Assembly (NCBI GenBank): GCA_900551705.1
Contig: URWY01000004.1
Span: forward strand, 3,355 to 67,354
Reading direction: 5' to 3'
DNA length: 64,000 bases
Source of the DNA: an uncultured Bacillota bacterium
GTDB taxonomy: Bacteria > Bacillota > Clostridia > Christensenellales > UBA1242
Numbering within the stretch: the stretch's first letter is position 1; each line of letters begins with the position of its first letter. Made by a program: the position numbers and the translations under genes. Below the pieces are notes generated by a model. The model searched no databases, was not told where the DNA came from, and saw nothing but the letters and a program-made list of their open reading frames with translations. This document shows positions 36,322 to 45,453 of the stretch, in pieces.

Positions 36322-36350
36322 TTTGATATTTTTTTTGATATATGTTATAA
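36322..36350 (+). promoter_or_regulatory. dnaN promoter
   Basis: -35 TTGATA (36322-36327), 17-bp spacer, -10 TATAAT (36345-36350), about 22 nt of leader with AGGAG before the ATG at 36379. Confidence 0.65.
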
Positions 36351-36378
36351 TAACTATATATTATATAGGAGAAAAAGT

Positions 36379-37482
36379 ATGCAAGTAGTATGTGATGGAT
36401 TAGATTTATCAGAAGCAGTTATTAAAGTTTCAAGGGCTATTGCTTATAGAACAACAAATCCAATTTTGGAAGGTATTAAAATTGTTGCAGATAACGATTA
36501 TGTTGTTGTAAGTGCAACAGACCAAGAACTTTCTATTGAAAAGAAAATTAAAGCAGAAGTTAAAGTTGAAGGTGAAACTGTTGTTCCAGGCAGATTTTTT
36601 ACTGAATTTGTTAGAAAGTTAACAAAAGAAAAAATTGAACTTTCAACAAACGAAAAAAATCAACTCAAAATAAAATATACAGATAGTGAAGGTGTTGTTC
36701 AATGTTACAATTCTCTTGAATATCCAAGTTTTAATAAAGTGGATTCAAGCGAATATTTTGCTATGACAGAAACAGAACTTAAAAACCTTATTCAAAAAAC
36801 AATTTTTGCAGTTGCAACAGACGATACAAGGCCAATTTTAAAAGGTGTTTTGTTTGAAATTTCAAGCGAACAAATCACAGCAGTTGCTCTTGATGGTTAT
36901 AGGCTTGCTCTTTGCAAAAATCCAATTAAATTTGCAAACATTCAAGCAAATGTTATTGTTCCAGCAAAAAGTTTATCAGAAATTAGCAAACTTCTTGGCG
37001 ATAGCGATGAAATTATCAATATCTATATTCAAAAGAACTATTTGATGGTTGATTTAAACGAAACAAAAGTTACAACAAGATTATTAGACGGCGATTTCTT
37101 AAATTATAAACAAATCATTCCTCAAAATTTTGAAACAACAATCGTTATCAACAAAAATCAATTTGAAGACGCGTTGGATAGAGCATCTCTTCTTTCAAAA
37201 ATCGGTCAAAGCAATCTTGTTAAATTTGATATTAAAGAAAATAGTTTGGTTATAACATCAAATTCAGATATCGGAACTATTTGTGAAAATGTTAATGTTT
37301 CATTCAAAGGTAAAGATTTAAAAATTGCTTTCAATGCAAGATATTTCACAGAGTGCGCAAGAAACATTACTGATGAATTTATTAAAATTTCATTCAACAA
37401 TTCAACAAATCCATGTATTATCAATCCTATTGATTCAGATAAATACACATTCTTAATTTTGCCAGTTAGAATGTTGAATTAA
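36379..37482 (+). CDS. dnaN: DNA polymerase III beta subunit (sliding clamp)
   Basis: 367 aa from the ATG at 36379 (ribosome binding site AGGAG), exactly the usual clamp length; an in-frame start at 36286 is rejected because it crosses the promoter. Three repeated clamp domains: RAIAYRTTNPILEGIKIVAD, then IFAVATDDTRPILKGVLFEI with ALDGYRLALCK, and a C-terminal end YTFLILPVRMLN (M-P-x-R/L groove pattern). Unusually for Bacillota it is not beside dnaA. Confidence 0.97.
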   Translation: MQVVCDGLDLSEAVIKVSRAIAYRTTNPILEGIKIVADNDYVVVSATDQELSIEKKIKAEVKVEGETVVPGRFFTEFVRKLTKEKIELSTNEKNQLKIKYTDSEGVVQCYNSLEYPSFNKVDSSEYFAMTETELKNLIQKTIFAVATDDTRPILKGVLFEISSEQITAVALDGYRLALCKNPIKFANIQANVIVPAKSLSEISKLLGDSDEIINIYIQKNYLMVDLNETKVTTRLLDGDFLNYKQIIPQNFETTIVINKNQFEDALDRASLLSKIGQSNLVKFDIKENSLVITSNSDIGTICENVNVSFKGKDLKIAFNARYFTECARNITDEFIKISFNNSTNPCIINPIDSDKYTFLILPVRMLN

Positions 37483-37493
37483 AGCAAAAATTT

Positions 37494-37526
37494 AAGAGCA
37501 TTATCAAATAGATAATGTTCTTTTTT
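37494..37526 (+). terminator. dnaN terminator
   Basis: 12-bp stem AAGAGCATTATC/GATAATGTTCTT (one G-U), loop AAATA, then T6. Confidence 0.85.
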
Positions 37527-37529
37527 ATA

Positions 37530-37558
37530 TTGCGAAAATATATTAAATGGAATATAAT
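37530..37558 (+). promoter_or_regulatory. Promoter of the HD gene, leaderless layout
   Basis: -35 TTGCGA (37530-37535), 17-bp spacer, -10 TATAAT (37553-37558), then 6 nt to the ATG at 37565. The promoter covers the alternative upstream ATG at 37547. Confidence 0.6.
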
Positions 37559-37564
37559 AAAAAT

Positions 37565-38224
37565 ATGGATAAAGAGTTAAAAGAATATATTAAAAATGAA
37601 ATTAAATCAAAATATAAAAATTTTGACAAAGGACATAACATAGCGCATTTTAATTTTGTTACAAAAAATTGTGTTAATTATAGCAAACAGTTAATTGACA
37701 AAGGTGAAAAAGTAGACCTTGACATTGCTTACATTGTTGGAGCATATCACGATATCGGAATTACAATGGGTAGGGAAGGGCACGCTCTTTCTTCTGGTAA
37801 AATTTTAAGAAAAGATAAAATGCTTAAAAATTTTTATTCAGAGGAAATAATTGAAATGATGGCTCAGGCTGTTGAGGATCATTCATCACATTTGAGTTAC
37901 GAACCAAGAAATATTTATGGTAAAATTGTCGCTGACGCAGATAGAAATAATACGAAATATTTAGTATTTTCAAGGCCGATCAAATACGGGTTAAAAAACG
38001 AACAAAAAGGAATGAGTAAAGAGTGGCATATCAATAGAGTATACAATTTTGTAAATAGCAAATTTGGAAGAAATGGTTATGTTAAATATCAACTTGATAT
38101 TCCAGATACAAAAAAAGAACAAAATAAAGTTTGGCAACTTCTTGACGATGAAAAGAAGTGTAAATTGTATATAGAAGGCTTGTTCGATGAAATTACAAAA
38201 GGTAAATATAATCCTGTAAAATAA
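37565..38224 (+). CDS. HD-domain phosphohydrolase-like protein
   Basis: 219 aa with the ATG at 37565 as start (see promoter). Metal ligands of an HD domain: GHNIAHFNFV (His), AYHDIGI (HD) with REGHALSSGKILRKD, VEDHSSH, and IVADADRN (Asp). Resembles uncharacterised HD hydrolases of Clostridia that act on nucleotides or phosphates; the substrate cannot be told. Single-gene unit with its own terminator. Confidence 0.75.
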   Translation: MDKELKEYIKNEIKSKYKNFDKGHNIAHFNFVTKNCVNYSKQLIDKGEKVDLDIAYIVGAYHDIGITMGREGHALSSGKILRKDKMLKNFYSEEIIEMMAQAVEDHSSHLSYEPRNIYGKIVADADRNNTKYLVFSRPIKYGLKNEQKGMSKEWHINRVYNFVNSKFGRNGYVKYQLDIPDTKKEQNKVWQLLDDEKKCKLYIEGLFDEITKGKYNPVK

Positions 38225-38246
38225 AAACAGCAATTATGCTGTTTTT
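38223..38246. terminator. Bidirectional terminator
   Basis: 10-bp stem AAAAACAGCA/TGCTGTTTTT, loop ATTA, T run, shared by convergent genes. Confidence 0.85.
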
Positions 38247-38247
38247 T

Positions 38248-39108
38248 TTAATTTGCTTGTTGACTTTGTTTTTGTTTGATTTCCGAAATAAATGCGGAAA
38301 GTGTTTTTTGTTTTTGTTGTTTTGGTTTGTTCATAAAGTTTGCAATTTCAGAACGCAAATAGGCGTTTTCAAGTCTTAATTTTTCGTTCTCAATTTTTAT
38401 GTTTTCAAAAGAAGTTGTTATTTCTTTTAAGTCTTGTTCTGTTTTTGAAAGTTTGACAAGCGTTTTTCTGAGAGTTGAGTTTGCAAAATCAAGTTCGGAA
38501 ATCAACTTTTTTTCTACGCTTTCTGCGGCAGATTTTTTTACCAATTTTATAAGACCTAAAAACAAACTGTTGATATCTTTTTCTGAAATAACTTTTGGTT
38601 CTTGCTTTTTAAAGTAAATCAAATTGTTTGGAGAATTTGACTTTGTAGTTTCCATAACTTTGTTTTTTATATTCAATTCTTTTGTGATTTCATTAATAAG
38701 TTCTGGATTAGATTTTAACACACTGCGATATTTATTTTGATAGCGAACCATGAGTTCAACATTATTATTTGCAAGTTTTAAACATGCTTTTCTGATTGAA
38801 TATCCTTCACTGTTAAGTTTTAAGATATTTGATATGATTTCTCGAGTTTCGTCTGTTGAAAATAGCACTGATTCATTGACGATATGATTTTTTATATTTA
38901 TATTAAGTTTATTTGCGCGTGATTTATTCTTTTGAAGTTCTGACAACTCTTGATAGTAATAGTTTCTGATTGAATTGCGTTTTCTTCCTGATAATTTTGC
39001 ATATTCTGAAAAAGCTGAAAGCAAACTTCTGTTTTCTTTCTTATTTTTTTCCACGATATCAAAAAGTTGTTTAATTTCTTTATCTTTCCATCTAGAATAA
39101 TTTTTCAT
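38248..39108 (-). CDS. Myb/SANT-like DNA-binding protein with coiled coil
   Basis: 286 aa. Start ATG at 39108 after TTGGAGGTC. N-terminal region RWKDKEIKQLFDIVEKNKKE followed by SLLSAFSEYAKLSGRKRNSI and RNYYYQEL resembles the Myb/SANT-like helix-turn-helix of RsfA-type sporulation regulators (tryptophan, then xxAFxExxxxxGRxxxSxxxxY). The middle has a second similar helical segment (INEITK). The last 90 residues form a coiled coil (LRKTLVKLSKTEQDLKEITT, IENEKLRLENAYLRSEI), probably for oligomerisation. Transcription regulator by inference; targets unknown. Confidence 0.65.
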   Translation of the reverse strand: MKNYSRWKDKEIKQLFDIVEKNKKENRSLLSAFSEYAKLSGRKRNSIRNYYYQELSELQKNKSRANKLNINIKNHIVNESVLFSTDETREIISNILKLNSEGYSIRKACLKLANNNVELMVRYQNKYRSVLKSNPELINEITKELNIKNKVMETTKSNSPNNLIYFKKQEPKVISEKDINSLFLGLIKLVKKSAAESVEKKLISELDFANSTLRKTLVKLSKTEQDLKEITTSFENIKIENEKLRLENAYLRSEIANFMNKPKQQKQKTLSAFISEIKQKQSQQAN

Positions 39109-39208
39109 TAAGACCTCCAAGTGAGATAATTATTGACAGATTAAAAAATTTTAATCATGTATAGCATAATTTTGTAATTTCCCAAGATGATGATGAATAA
39201 AATATTAT

Positions 39209-39967
39209 ATGTTAAATGCTAATGTTCACATCATCTCAATGTTTGATTGTTTAATGAGATTTTACGAAAACGAAAAGGAAATTTTCTCTTTAAATTCTCT
39301 CGGATTTTTAGGTGATGAAATTTCTTTAAAAATTGAAAATGCGGGCGACTTTCAAATTAAACTTTATCCGTTTAATAAAAAAAATGAAAATCAAAATATA
39401 GCTTATACTGCAAATTTCAAAGTTATAAATTCTGAACTTTTTTGCGAAAACAAGCAAGTGAATATTTTTAATCTTCCACAAAATAATATAATTATAAAAT
39501 TCAATCCAATCAATTTAAAATCACAAAATTTTAATAATTTTGACAAAGTTGAAAATATTGGAAGTTCAATCAAAACTTTAAAAATACTTCCAACAATTAG
39601 CAAAAAGGGCGAAGTTGAAGTTTATGAAATAAACGGCGACAAGGCAAGTTTTAAAGAAAAATATTATGTTAGTTTGTTAAATAAAAAAAGTAATTTAAAT
39701 AGCGATGTAATTAAATTATTGCAATTTTTTGAAGATTTGAAATTTGGTAGCGATGAAGACATAAAAGACAAATTTACAATCAGTTTGTCGGAAAAACTAT
39801 CTGACGCAACACTTAAAAACTTTTTTGGAAATTTTGATGAAGCAAGACTTGTAAATTATTTTGAACAGCCAGCAGTTGCACTTTTAAATAATAAAAATAA
39901 ACAGGCAAAAGTTTTTAGTGCAACTTTTGACAAAGGTTTGATTGATAATATTTTTGAGATTGAATAA
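39209..39967 (+). CDS. Hypothetical protein
   Basis: 252 aa, soluble, no signal peptide. N-terminal half beta-rich (EKEIFSLNSLGFLGDEISLK, GDFQIKLYPFNKKNE), C-terminal half helical (KLLQFFEDLKFGSDEDIKDK; LVNYFEQPAVALLNNKN). I do not recognise a family. No ribosome binding site; TAAAAT (39198-39203) ends 5 nt before the ATG. Lies divergent to the Myb-like gene and just upstream of the zinc-ribbon TM2 gene. Confidence 0.6.
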   Translation: MLNANVHIISMFDCLMRFYENEKEIFSLNSLGFLGDEISLKIENAGDFQIKLYPFNKKNENQNIAYTANFKVINSELFCENKQVNIFNLPQNNIIIKFNPINLKSQNFNNFDKVENIGSSIKTLKILPTISKKGEVEVYEINGDKASFKEKYYVSLLNKKSNLNSDVIKLLQFFEDLKFGSDEDIKDKFTISLSEKLSDATLKNFFGNFDEARLVNYFEQPAVALLNNKNKQAKVFSATFDKGLIDNIFEIE

Positions 39968-39972
39968 AAACT

Positions 39973-40001
39973 TTGACATATTAATATGAATTTGTTAAAC
40001 T
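39973..40001 (+). promoter_or_regulatory. Promoter of the TM2 gene, leaderless layout
   Basis: -35 TTGACA (39973-39978), 17-bp spacer, -10 TAAACT (39996-40001), 8 nt before the ATG at 40010. It overlaps the in-frame ATG at 39986, excluding that start from this transcript. Confidence 0.65.
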
Positions 40002-40009
40002 CATGTTGT

Positions 40010-40612
40010 ATGAAATATGATAACGGCATAAAAAAATGCCCAAGATGCCATGAGAAATATTTAGTTAGTCAAAAAAAATGTCAATTTTGCGGTCTTGTTT
40101 TTGATAGGTTAAATTATGTCTCTAATAAGTCAGCACGCAAAGAAGTGATTAAACTTCATAGAAGAAATTACATCATGACAGACGAATGGCCAGCAGATGC
40201 AAGCAAAAAAACTGCACTTTTGTTATGTGCATTTTTAGGCTTTACAGGTGCTCACAATTTTTATCTTGGAAGGTTTTATAAAGGACTTACAGTTTTATTT
40301 GGGCTTATTTGTTCAATGGTTTTATTGTTGATTCCATATAAATCTCTTGCTTATGAAATTATTTGGTATATCAGTTTGTTGCCAGCTGCAAGTGTTTTAA
40401 TAATGTGGGTTTTGGACTTTATCAGAATCTTTTTGGAACGATATAAAATACCGATCAGTATTGACGAAAAACTATATTCTTTAAAGAGCGAAATCATTGT
40501 TGATGAAAAGAAAGATAATGGTGAAAACAAGGAAGAAAAAGACGAAAAAACAGAAAATATAGAAAAAGAAAGCAAGAAAATAAATAAAAACAAGAAAAAG
40601 AAGAAAAATTAA
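40010..40612 (+). CDS. Zinc-ribbon TM2-domain membrane protein
   Basis: 200 aa from the ATG at 40010. N-terminal zinc ribbon CPRCHEKYLVSQKKCQFCG; TM2 domain with KKTALLLCAFLGFTGAHNFY, LGRFYKGLTVLFGLICSMVL and a second membrane hairpin; C-terminal tail of alternating Lys/Glu (EEKDEKTENIEKESKKINKN). TM2 proteins are often associated with membrane signalling, but no specific function is known. mnmA follows 13 bp downstream, probably in the same transcript. Confidence 0.8.
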   Translation: MKYDNGIKKCPRCHEKYLVSQKKCQFCGLVFDRLNYVSNKSARKEVIKLHRRNYIMTDEWPADASKKTALLLCAFLGFTGAHNFYLGRFYKGLTVLFGLICSMVLLLIPYKSLAYEIIWYISLLPAASVLIMWVLDFIRIFLERYKIPISIDEKLYSLKSEIIVDEKKDNGENKEEKDEKTENIEKESKKINKNKKKKKN

Positions 40613-40625
40613 ATAGAGAGAAAGA

Positions 40626-41714
40626 ATGGAAACTGTTGTTATAGGAATGAGTGGCGGTGTTGATTCCGCTGTTAGTGCACATTTGTTAAAGGAGCAAGGC
40701 TACAATGTTGTTGCTCTTTTTATGGTTAATTGGGAAGAAACAGATAACGAAGGTGCTTGCACAAGTGAAAGAGATTATGAAGATGTTAAGCGTGTTTGTG
40801 CAACGCTGAATATTCCTTATTACACGATAAATTTTGCAAAAGAATATTATGACCATGTTTTTGAATATTTTTTGAACGAATACAAAAACGGCAGAACTCC
40901 AAATCCTGATGTGCTTTGTAATCGTGAAATTAAATTCGGCCCATTTTTAGATTTTGCAAAGAAAATTGGTGCAGATAAAATTGCAACAGGTCACTATGCA
41001 AAAGTTGAAGAAAAAGACGGAAAGTTTTATCTTAAAAAAGCAAAAGATAAAAACAAAGACCAATCATATTTTTTAAATCAATTAAACCAAAAACAATTGT
41101 CTTCTGTTTTGTTTCCTCTTGCAGATATTGAAAAAACAGAGGTTAGAAAAATTGCTGATGAACTTGGGCTTTCAAATGCAAGAAAAAAAGATTCCACTGG
41201 AATTTGTTTTATTGGCGAAAGAAATTTTAAAAAGTTTTTGAAAGGTTTTTTACCTGCTCAACCTGGGCTTATCAAAACACCACAAGGAGAAATAATTGGA
41301 GAGCATGACGGGCTGATGTATTACACACTTGGACAAAGACGCGGGCTTAATATTGGTGGAAGAAAGGGCGGAACAGGCGAGCGTTGGTTTGTTTTGGATA
41401 AAGACTTAAAAAACAATGTCCTTGTTGTTTCTCAGGGAGAAGATGATGCGTTATTTTCTGATGGACTTTACGCAAAAGAATTTAATTTTATACCAAATGT
41501 TCCAACGCAAAAATGTTTTGAATGTTTTGCAAAATTTAGATATCGTCAACCTGATCAAAAAGTTAAAGTTAAAGTTTTGAATGATAAAGAAATCAAAGTT
41601 GATTTTTTTGAAAAGCAAAGGGCAATCACACCTGGTCAATTTGTTGTGCTTTATGATGAAAATGAAAATTGCTTAGGCGGCGGAGTTATAGATAAATTTT
41701 ATTATAATAAATAA
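40626..41714 (+). CDS. mnmA: tRNA-specific 2-thiouridylase MnmA
   Basis: Adds sulfur to U34 of Lys, Glu and Gln tRNAs, complementing MnmE/MnmG. 362 aa. PP-loop VVIGMSGGVDSAVSAHLLKE, catalytic cysteines VLCNREIKFG and DSTGICFIGERNF, TGHYAKVEEKDGK, and LGQRRGLNIGG. Start after GAGAAAGA. Confidence 0.97.
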   Translation: METVVIGMSGGVDSAVSAHLLKEQGYNVVALFMVNWEETDNEGACTSERDYEDVKRVCATLNIPYYTINFAKEYYDHVFEYFLNEYKNGRTPNPDVLCNREIKFGPFLDFAKKIGADKIATGHYAKVEEKDGKFYLKKAKDKNKDQSYFLNQLNQKQLSSVLFPLADIEKTEVRKIADELGLSNARKKDSTGICFIGERNFKKFLKGFLPAQPGLIKTPQGEIIGEHDGLMYYTLGQRRGLNIGGRKGGTGERWFVLDKDLKNNVLVVSQGEDDALFSDGLYAKEFNFIPNVPTQKCFECFAKFRYRQPDQKVKVKVLNDKEIKVDFFEKQRAITPGQFVVLYDENENCLGGGVIDKFYYNK

Positions 41715-41731
41715 AATAAAGGGTTTTTAAA

Positions 41732-41780
41732 TTTCATGTCGAAATAAATATATTGACATGGAATTTTTTGTTTATTCCAT
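41732..41780 (+). promoter_or_regulatory. Overlapping hairpins with TTGACA and TGTCGAA before dnaG
   Basis: TTTCATGTC (41732-41740) pairs with GACATGGAA (41755-41763, one G-U); ATGGAAT (41758-41764) pairs with ATTCCAT (41774-41780). The two hairpins share bases and cannot both form. TTGACA (41753-41758) may be a -35, and TGTCGAA (41737-41743) matches the 0A-box core. The first hairpin followed by TTTTTTG may terminate mnmA. Confidence 0.45.
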
Positions 41781-41822
41781 ACTTTTAATAGAATTATTAA
41801 GTTTTTTGAAAAGGAAAAAGTT

Positions 41823-43568
41823 TTGCCAAAATATTATTATCCACCAGAATGGTATGCAGAATTAAAACAAAGAAATAATATCGTAAGCGTTGTTTCTTCA
41901 TACATAACTTTAAATCGTAAAGGCAGGCAGTATTGGGCGTGCTGTCCTTTTCATCACGAAAAAACACCTTCTTTTACTGTAAACGAAGAAGGTCAATATT
42001 ATCATTGCTTTGGTTGCGGTGTTGGCGGTAATGTTGTTGATTTTGTTATGCAAATGGAAAGTTGCGACCGTGAACGCGCTATCGAAATTCTTGCTCAAAA
42101 AGCAGGAATGAAAATGCCAGAGAACATGGGTGATGCAAGCATAATTGAACAACAGAAAAAAGAAAAAACCGATATATTAAAAGCACTTGATTTAACAAAA
42201 GAATTTTATAAGAAAAGTTTGTATCTTCCTATTGCAAAAGATGCACAAAATTATTTAAAAAAACGCGGTTTTAAGAAAAGTGATTTAGACAATTTTGAAA
42301 TTGGTTATGCGCACAATAATGATGTAATTAAATACTTGAAAAGTCAAAATATTCCTTTTGAAATTATGGAAAAAGCCGGAATTGCAGGCGTAAGTAATGG
42401 TAGGGAATTTGACTATCAATCAAATAGGCTTGTGTTTCCAATTTTAAATTCTTATGAAGAAACAGTTGGTTTTAGCGGAAGAATTATTTTGCCAAATGAC
42501 GAGCGTTCAAAATATAAAAATACTTCGCAATCGCCAGTTTTTGATAAAAGTTCTTGCGTTTACGGAATACATCTTGTAAAGCGAATTAGAAAAGAAAGAA
42601 AGATTGACAAAATCATTATTGTTGAAGGTCAAATTGATGTTATAACAATGAACTCAAATGGTTTTTCGCCAACGGTTGCTTGTTTAGGAACGGCACTCAC
42701 TCCAAAACACGCAAGAGAACTCAAAAGGTTCTGTGACGATGTAACACTTTTATTTGACGGCGATGAAGCGGGTATGAAAGCAGCATCTAGGTCGATTGGA
42801 ATTTTGGTTGATAACGATTTGTCAGTTAAAGTTGCAAGGCTTCCAAAAGGATTTGACCCTGATGAATTTCTTAAAAACTTTGGTAGAGAAAAAATGCAAA
42901 GTTTGATTGATAACGCAAAACATTATGTTGAATATTTGTTAGATATAACGCAGGAGCAATACAATTTAAAAGAGCCAAATGAGAAGTCAAAATGCGTTAA
43001 GAAATGCTTGGAAATAATTTCAGCGTTAAAAACATCTTCCGAACAAGAGATTTATTTAAAATTGTTATCGCAAAGAATGTCAATATCTCTTGAAACACTC
43101 AAACGAGATGTTGTGAGTGCGAATAGTGAAAATATGGCAAATGAAGATAAAGATGTTTTAATTAATCAAGAAGATGGCAATATTAAAGCAATAAAATATA
43201 TTTTACTAGCCATGATAAAGAAAAAATCATACACAAATGGCAAAGCGTCACTTAGAAAATACATTTCGCACCCAGTTTATCAATCGCTCTATGACAAGAT
43301 TTTACAATCTAATATCAGCGGCGAAAACTTAAATTTAGATGAAGAAGAAAAAGAAATCTATGATAGCATTTTGGAACTTGACGATAGTTTGCTGACTGAG
43401 TCGTTTTATAACGAATGTGCTTTTAAAATTTTTGAAAATCACATGAAAATTTGGCAACAGGTGTTAAGTGAAAAATATAAGGAAACTTCTAATATAGAAG
43501 AAAGAAAACAAATCTCAGCAGAAATTGCACAAATAATTGCAAAAATGAAAAACAAGGTAATTGATTAA
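41823..43568 (+). CDS. dnaG: DNA primase
   Basis: 581 aa, TTG start after AAGGAAAAAG. Zinc-binding domain CCPFHHEKTPSFTVNEEGQY with HCFGCGVGG, catalytic TOPRIM with IIVEGQIDVITMNSNGF and LLFDGDEAGMKAASR, and a helicase-binding C-terminal region. Operon dnaG-sigA as in B. subtilis dnaG-sigA. Confidence 0.97.
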   Translation: MPKYYYPPEWYAELKQRNNIVSVVSSYITLNRKGRQYWACCPFHHEKTPSFTVNEEGQYYHCFGCGVGGNVVDFVMQMESCDRERAIEILAQKAGMKMPENMGDASIIEQQKKEKTDILKALDLTKEFYKKSLYLPIAKDAQNYLKKRGFKKSDLDNFEIGYAHNNDVIKYLKSQNIPFEIMEKAGIAGVSNGREFDYQSNRLVFPILNSYEETVGFSGRIILPNDERSKYKNTSQSPVFDKSSCVYGIHLVKRIRKERKIDKIIIVEGQIDVITMNSNGFSPTVACLGTALTPKHARELKRFCDDVTLLFDGDEAGMKAASRSIGILVDNDLSVKVARLPKGFDPDEFLKNFGREKMQSLIDNAKHYVEYLLDITQEQYNLKEPNEKSKCVKKCLEIISALKTSSEQEIYLKLLSQRMSISLETLKRDVVSANSENMANEDKDVLINQEDGNIKAIKYILLAMIKKKSYTNGKASLRKYISHPVYQSLYDKILQSNISGENLNLDEEEKEIYDSILELDDSLLTESFYNECAFKIFENHMKIWQQVLSEKYKETSNIEERKQISAEIAQIIAKMKNKVID

Positions 43569-43592
43569 CAAAAGAAAAGTTTTGGAGGAAAA

Positions 43593-44648
43593 ATGAACGA
43601 GAATTTTAAAGTTGAGTTGAATAGGTTTTTAGATATTGGTCGTAAAAAAGGAAATGTCAACGAAGAAGACATTTATTTTAGACTTATGAAATATGATGCA
43701 TCAAAAGATGAAATCAATGAGTTTATTGATACAATCGAAAAAAATGGCATCAAGATTATCAAATCACATGAAGAAGATGTTGCAAAAGAAGACTTGGACG
43801 AAATTATCACACAAGTTAGCGTTGATGACCCGGTTAAAACATATTTAAAAGATATAGGTAAAGTTCCACTTTTAACAGGTGACGAAGAAATTGAACTTGC
43901 TAAGCGTATGGCAGAGGGCGATGAAGCGGCTAAAGCAAAACTTTCTGAAAGCAATTTAAGGCTTGTTGTTAGCATCGCAAAAAGATATGTTTCGCGCTCA
44001 AATATGCAGTTTTTGGATTTAATTCAAGAAGGTAATATTGGTCTTTTAAAAGCTGTTGAAAAATTTGACTTCACAAAAGGATTTAGATTTTCAACTTATG
44101 CAACTTGGTGGATTAGACAATCAATAACAAGAGCAATTGCAGACCAAGCAAGAACTATTCGTGTTCCTGTTCACATGGTTGAAACAATCAATCGTTTAAC
44201 AAGAACAACAAGAACTTTAATTCAAAAACTTGGTCGTGACCCAACTGCATCAGAAATTGCAAGTGCTATGGGACTTACAGAAGCACGAGTTGCAGAAATT
44301 CAAAAAATTGCGCTTGACCCAATTTCACTTGAAACAACAATCGGTGACGAAGAAGATAGTAAAATTAGCGATTTTATCGAAGATGAAACAGCAGTATCGC
44401 CACTTGAAGCAACAAGCCAAGTTTTGCTTAGAGAACAACTATTATCTGTTATCGAAACACTTACACCTCGTGAACAAAAAGTTATTCGTATGCGTTATGG
44501 CTTAGATAATTCGCACCCAAGAACTCTTGAAGAAGTTGGTAAAGAATTCAATGTTACTCGTGAAAGAATTAGACAAATTGAAGCAAAAGCGCTTAGAAAA
44601 TTAAGACACCCAAATAGAAGTAAAAAACTTGTAGATTTTAGAAGTTAA
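43593..44648 (+). CDS. sigA: Principal RNA polymerase sigma factor SigA (RpoD)
   Basis: 351 aa. Region 1.1 at the N-terminus; region 1.2 [20 protein letters not shown]; region 2 [56 protein letters not shown]; region 3; region 4 [20 protein letters not shown] and [20 protein letters not shown]. Ribosome binding site TTGGAGG. The promoters in this window match its expected specificity. Confidence 0.98.
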   Translation: MNENFKVELNRFLDIGRKKGNVNEEDIYFRLMKYDASKDEINEFIDTIEKNGIKIIKSHEEDVAKEDLDEIITQVSVDDPVKTYLKDIGKVPLLTGDEEIELAKRMAEGDEAAKAKLSESNLRLVVSIAKRYVSRSNMQFLDLIQEGNIGLLKAVEKFDFTKGFRFSTYATWWIRQSITRAIADQARTIRVPVHMVETINRLTRTTRTLIQKLGRDPTASEIASAMGLTEARVAEIQKIALDPISLETTIGDEEDSKISDFIEDETAVSPLEATSQVLLREQLLSVIETLTPREQKVIRMRYGLDNSHPRTLEEVGKEFNVTRERIRQIEAKALRKLRHPNRSKKLVDFRS

Positions 44649-44701
44649 AAATAATTTGAAAATTTGCAAAATATATGATATAAATTTCAAAAGGATAAAT
44701 T

Positions 44702-45403
44702 ATGGACATTTCAAAAATTATAGAATATCAAAAGAAAGACGCTGAACTTTTTAAAATTGAAAATCAACTTGCAAAAAGTGAATTCAAAAAGAATTATCAA
44801 GATATGATAGCAGTTGTTAAAAAAGCACAAGAAAAATCTTCACAACTTGAAAATCAAGCAGGATTGCTTTTAAAAGATTTTAATCTTTTGAATAAGACAT
44901 ACAACGAAAACAACGCTAATGTTGAAAAACTTGCAAGCAAAGATTTATCAAAACTTTCCGAAACTGAGTTTGAAACATTGACAAAAAATGTAAATGCACT
45001 TGTAAACAACTTAAACATTTTGGAAAAGAAAATTTTGCAAATTGCTGAAAAGTTAAACATATCTTTAAATGAATTTGATACTGCTAAGAAAAATTATGGT
45101 TCAGCAAAAGCAAAATACACGGAGAATAAGAAAAAATATGACGAATTAGCTGCGTCAAAGCAACCAGAAATTGAAAAAATTAAAGGCGAACTTGCCAATA
45201 TGGAAAAATCAATAGATTCAAAACTTATAGCAAAATACAAGCAACATAGGCAAGATAAATTGTTTCCAGTGTTCGCTCCACTCTCTGGTAGGTCATGCGG
45301 CGTTTGTATGCTCGAACTTTCATCAGTTGAAGTTGATAAAGTTAAAAGTCAAGGTTATTTAGAATGTGATAACTGTCATAGAATTATTTACAATGTGAAT
45401 TAA
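44702..45403 (+). CDS. Coiled-coil protein with C4 zinc ribbon (zf-RING_7)
   Basis: 233 aa. Long antiparallel coiled coil (residues 1-190), e.g. KIIEYQKKDAELFKIENQLA, then a zinc ribbon CGVCMLELSSVEVDKVKSQG with ECDNCHRIIY. The family is widespread and usually next to sigA or rnhA; function poorly known. Start after AAAAGGA, 53 bp from sigA. Confidence 0.85.
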   Translation: MDISKIIEYQKKDAELFKIENQLAKSEFKKNYQDMIAVVKKAQEKSSQLENQAGLLLKDFNLLNKTYNENNANVEKLASKDLSKLSETEFETLTKNVNALVNNLNILEKKILQIAEKLNISLNEFDTAKKNYGSAKAKYTENKKKYDELAASKQPEIEKIKGELANMEKSIDSKLIAKYKQHRQDKLFPVFAPLSGRSCGVCMLELSSVEVDKVKSQGYLECDNCHRIIYNVN

Positions 45404-45429
45404 CCAAACGAAAATATAAAAATAAAAAA

Positions 45430-45453
45430 CAAGACTTGTGTCTTGCTTTTTTT
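45430..45453. terminator. Bidirectional terminator
   Basis: Stem CAAGAC/GTCTTG with loop TTGT, followed by C and T7; A-run on the other side serves the convergent cls. Confidence 0.8.

Noticed and set aside
36095..36378. Calling this gap oriC
   Set aside because: Only one full DnaA box and no dnaA; insufficient.
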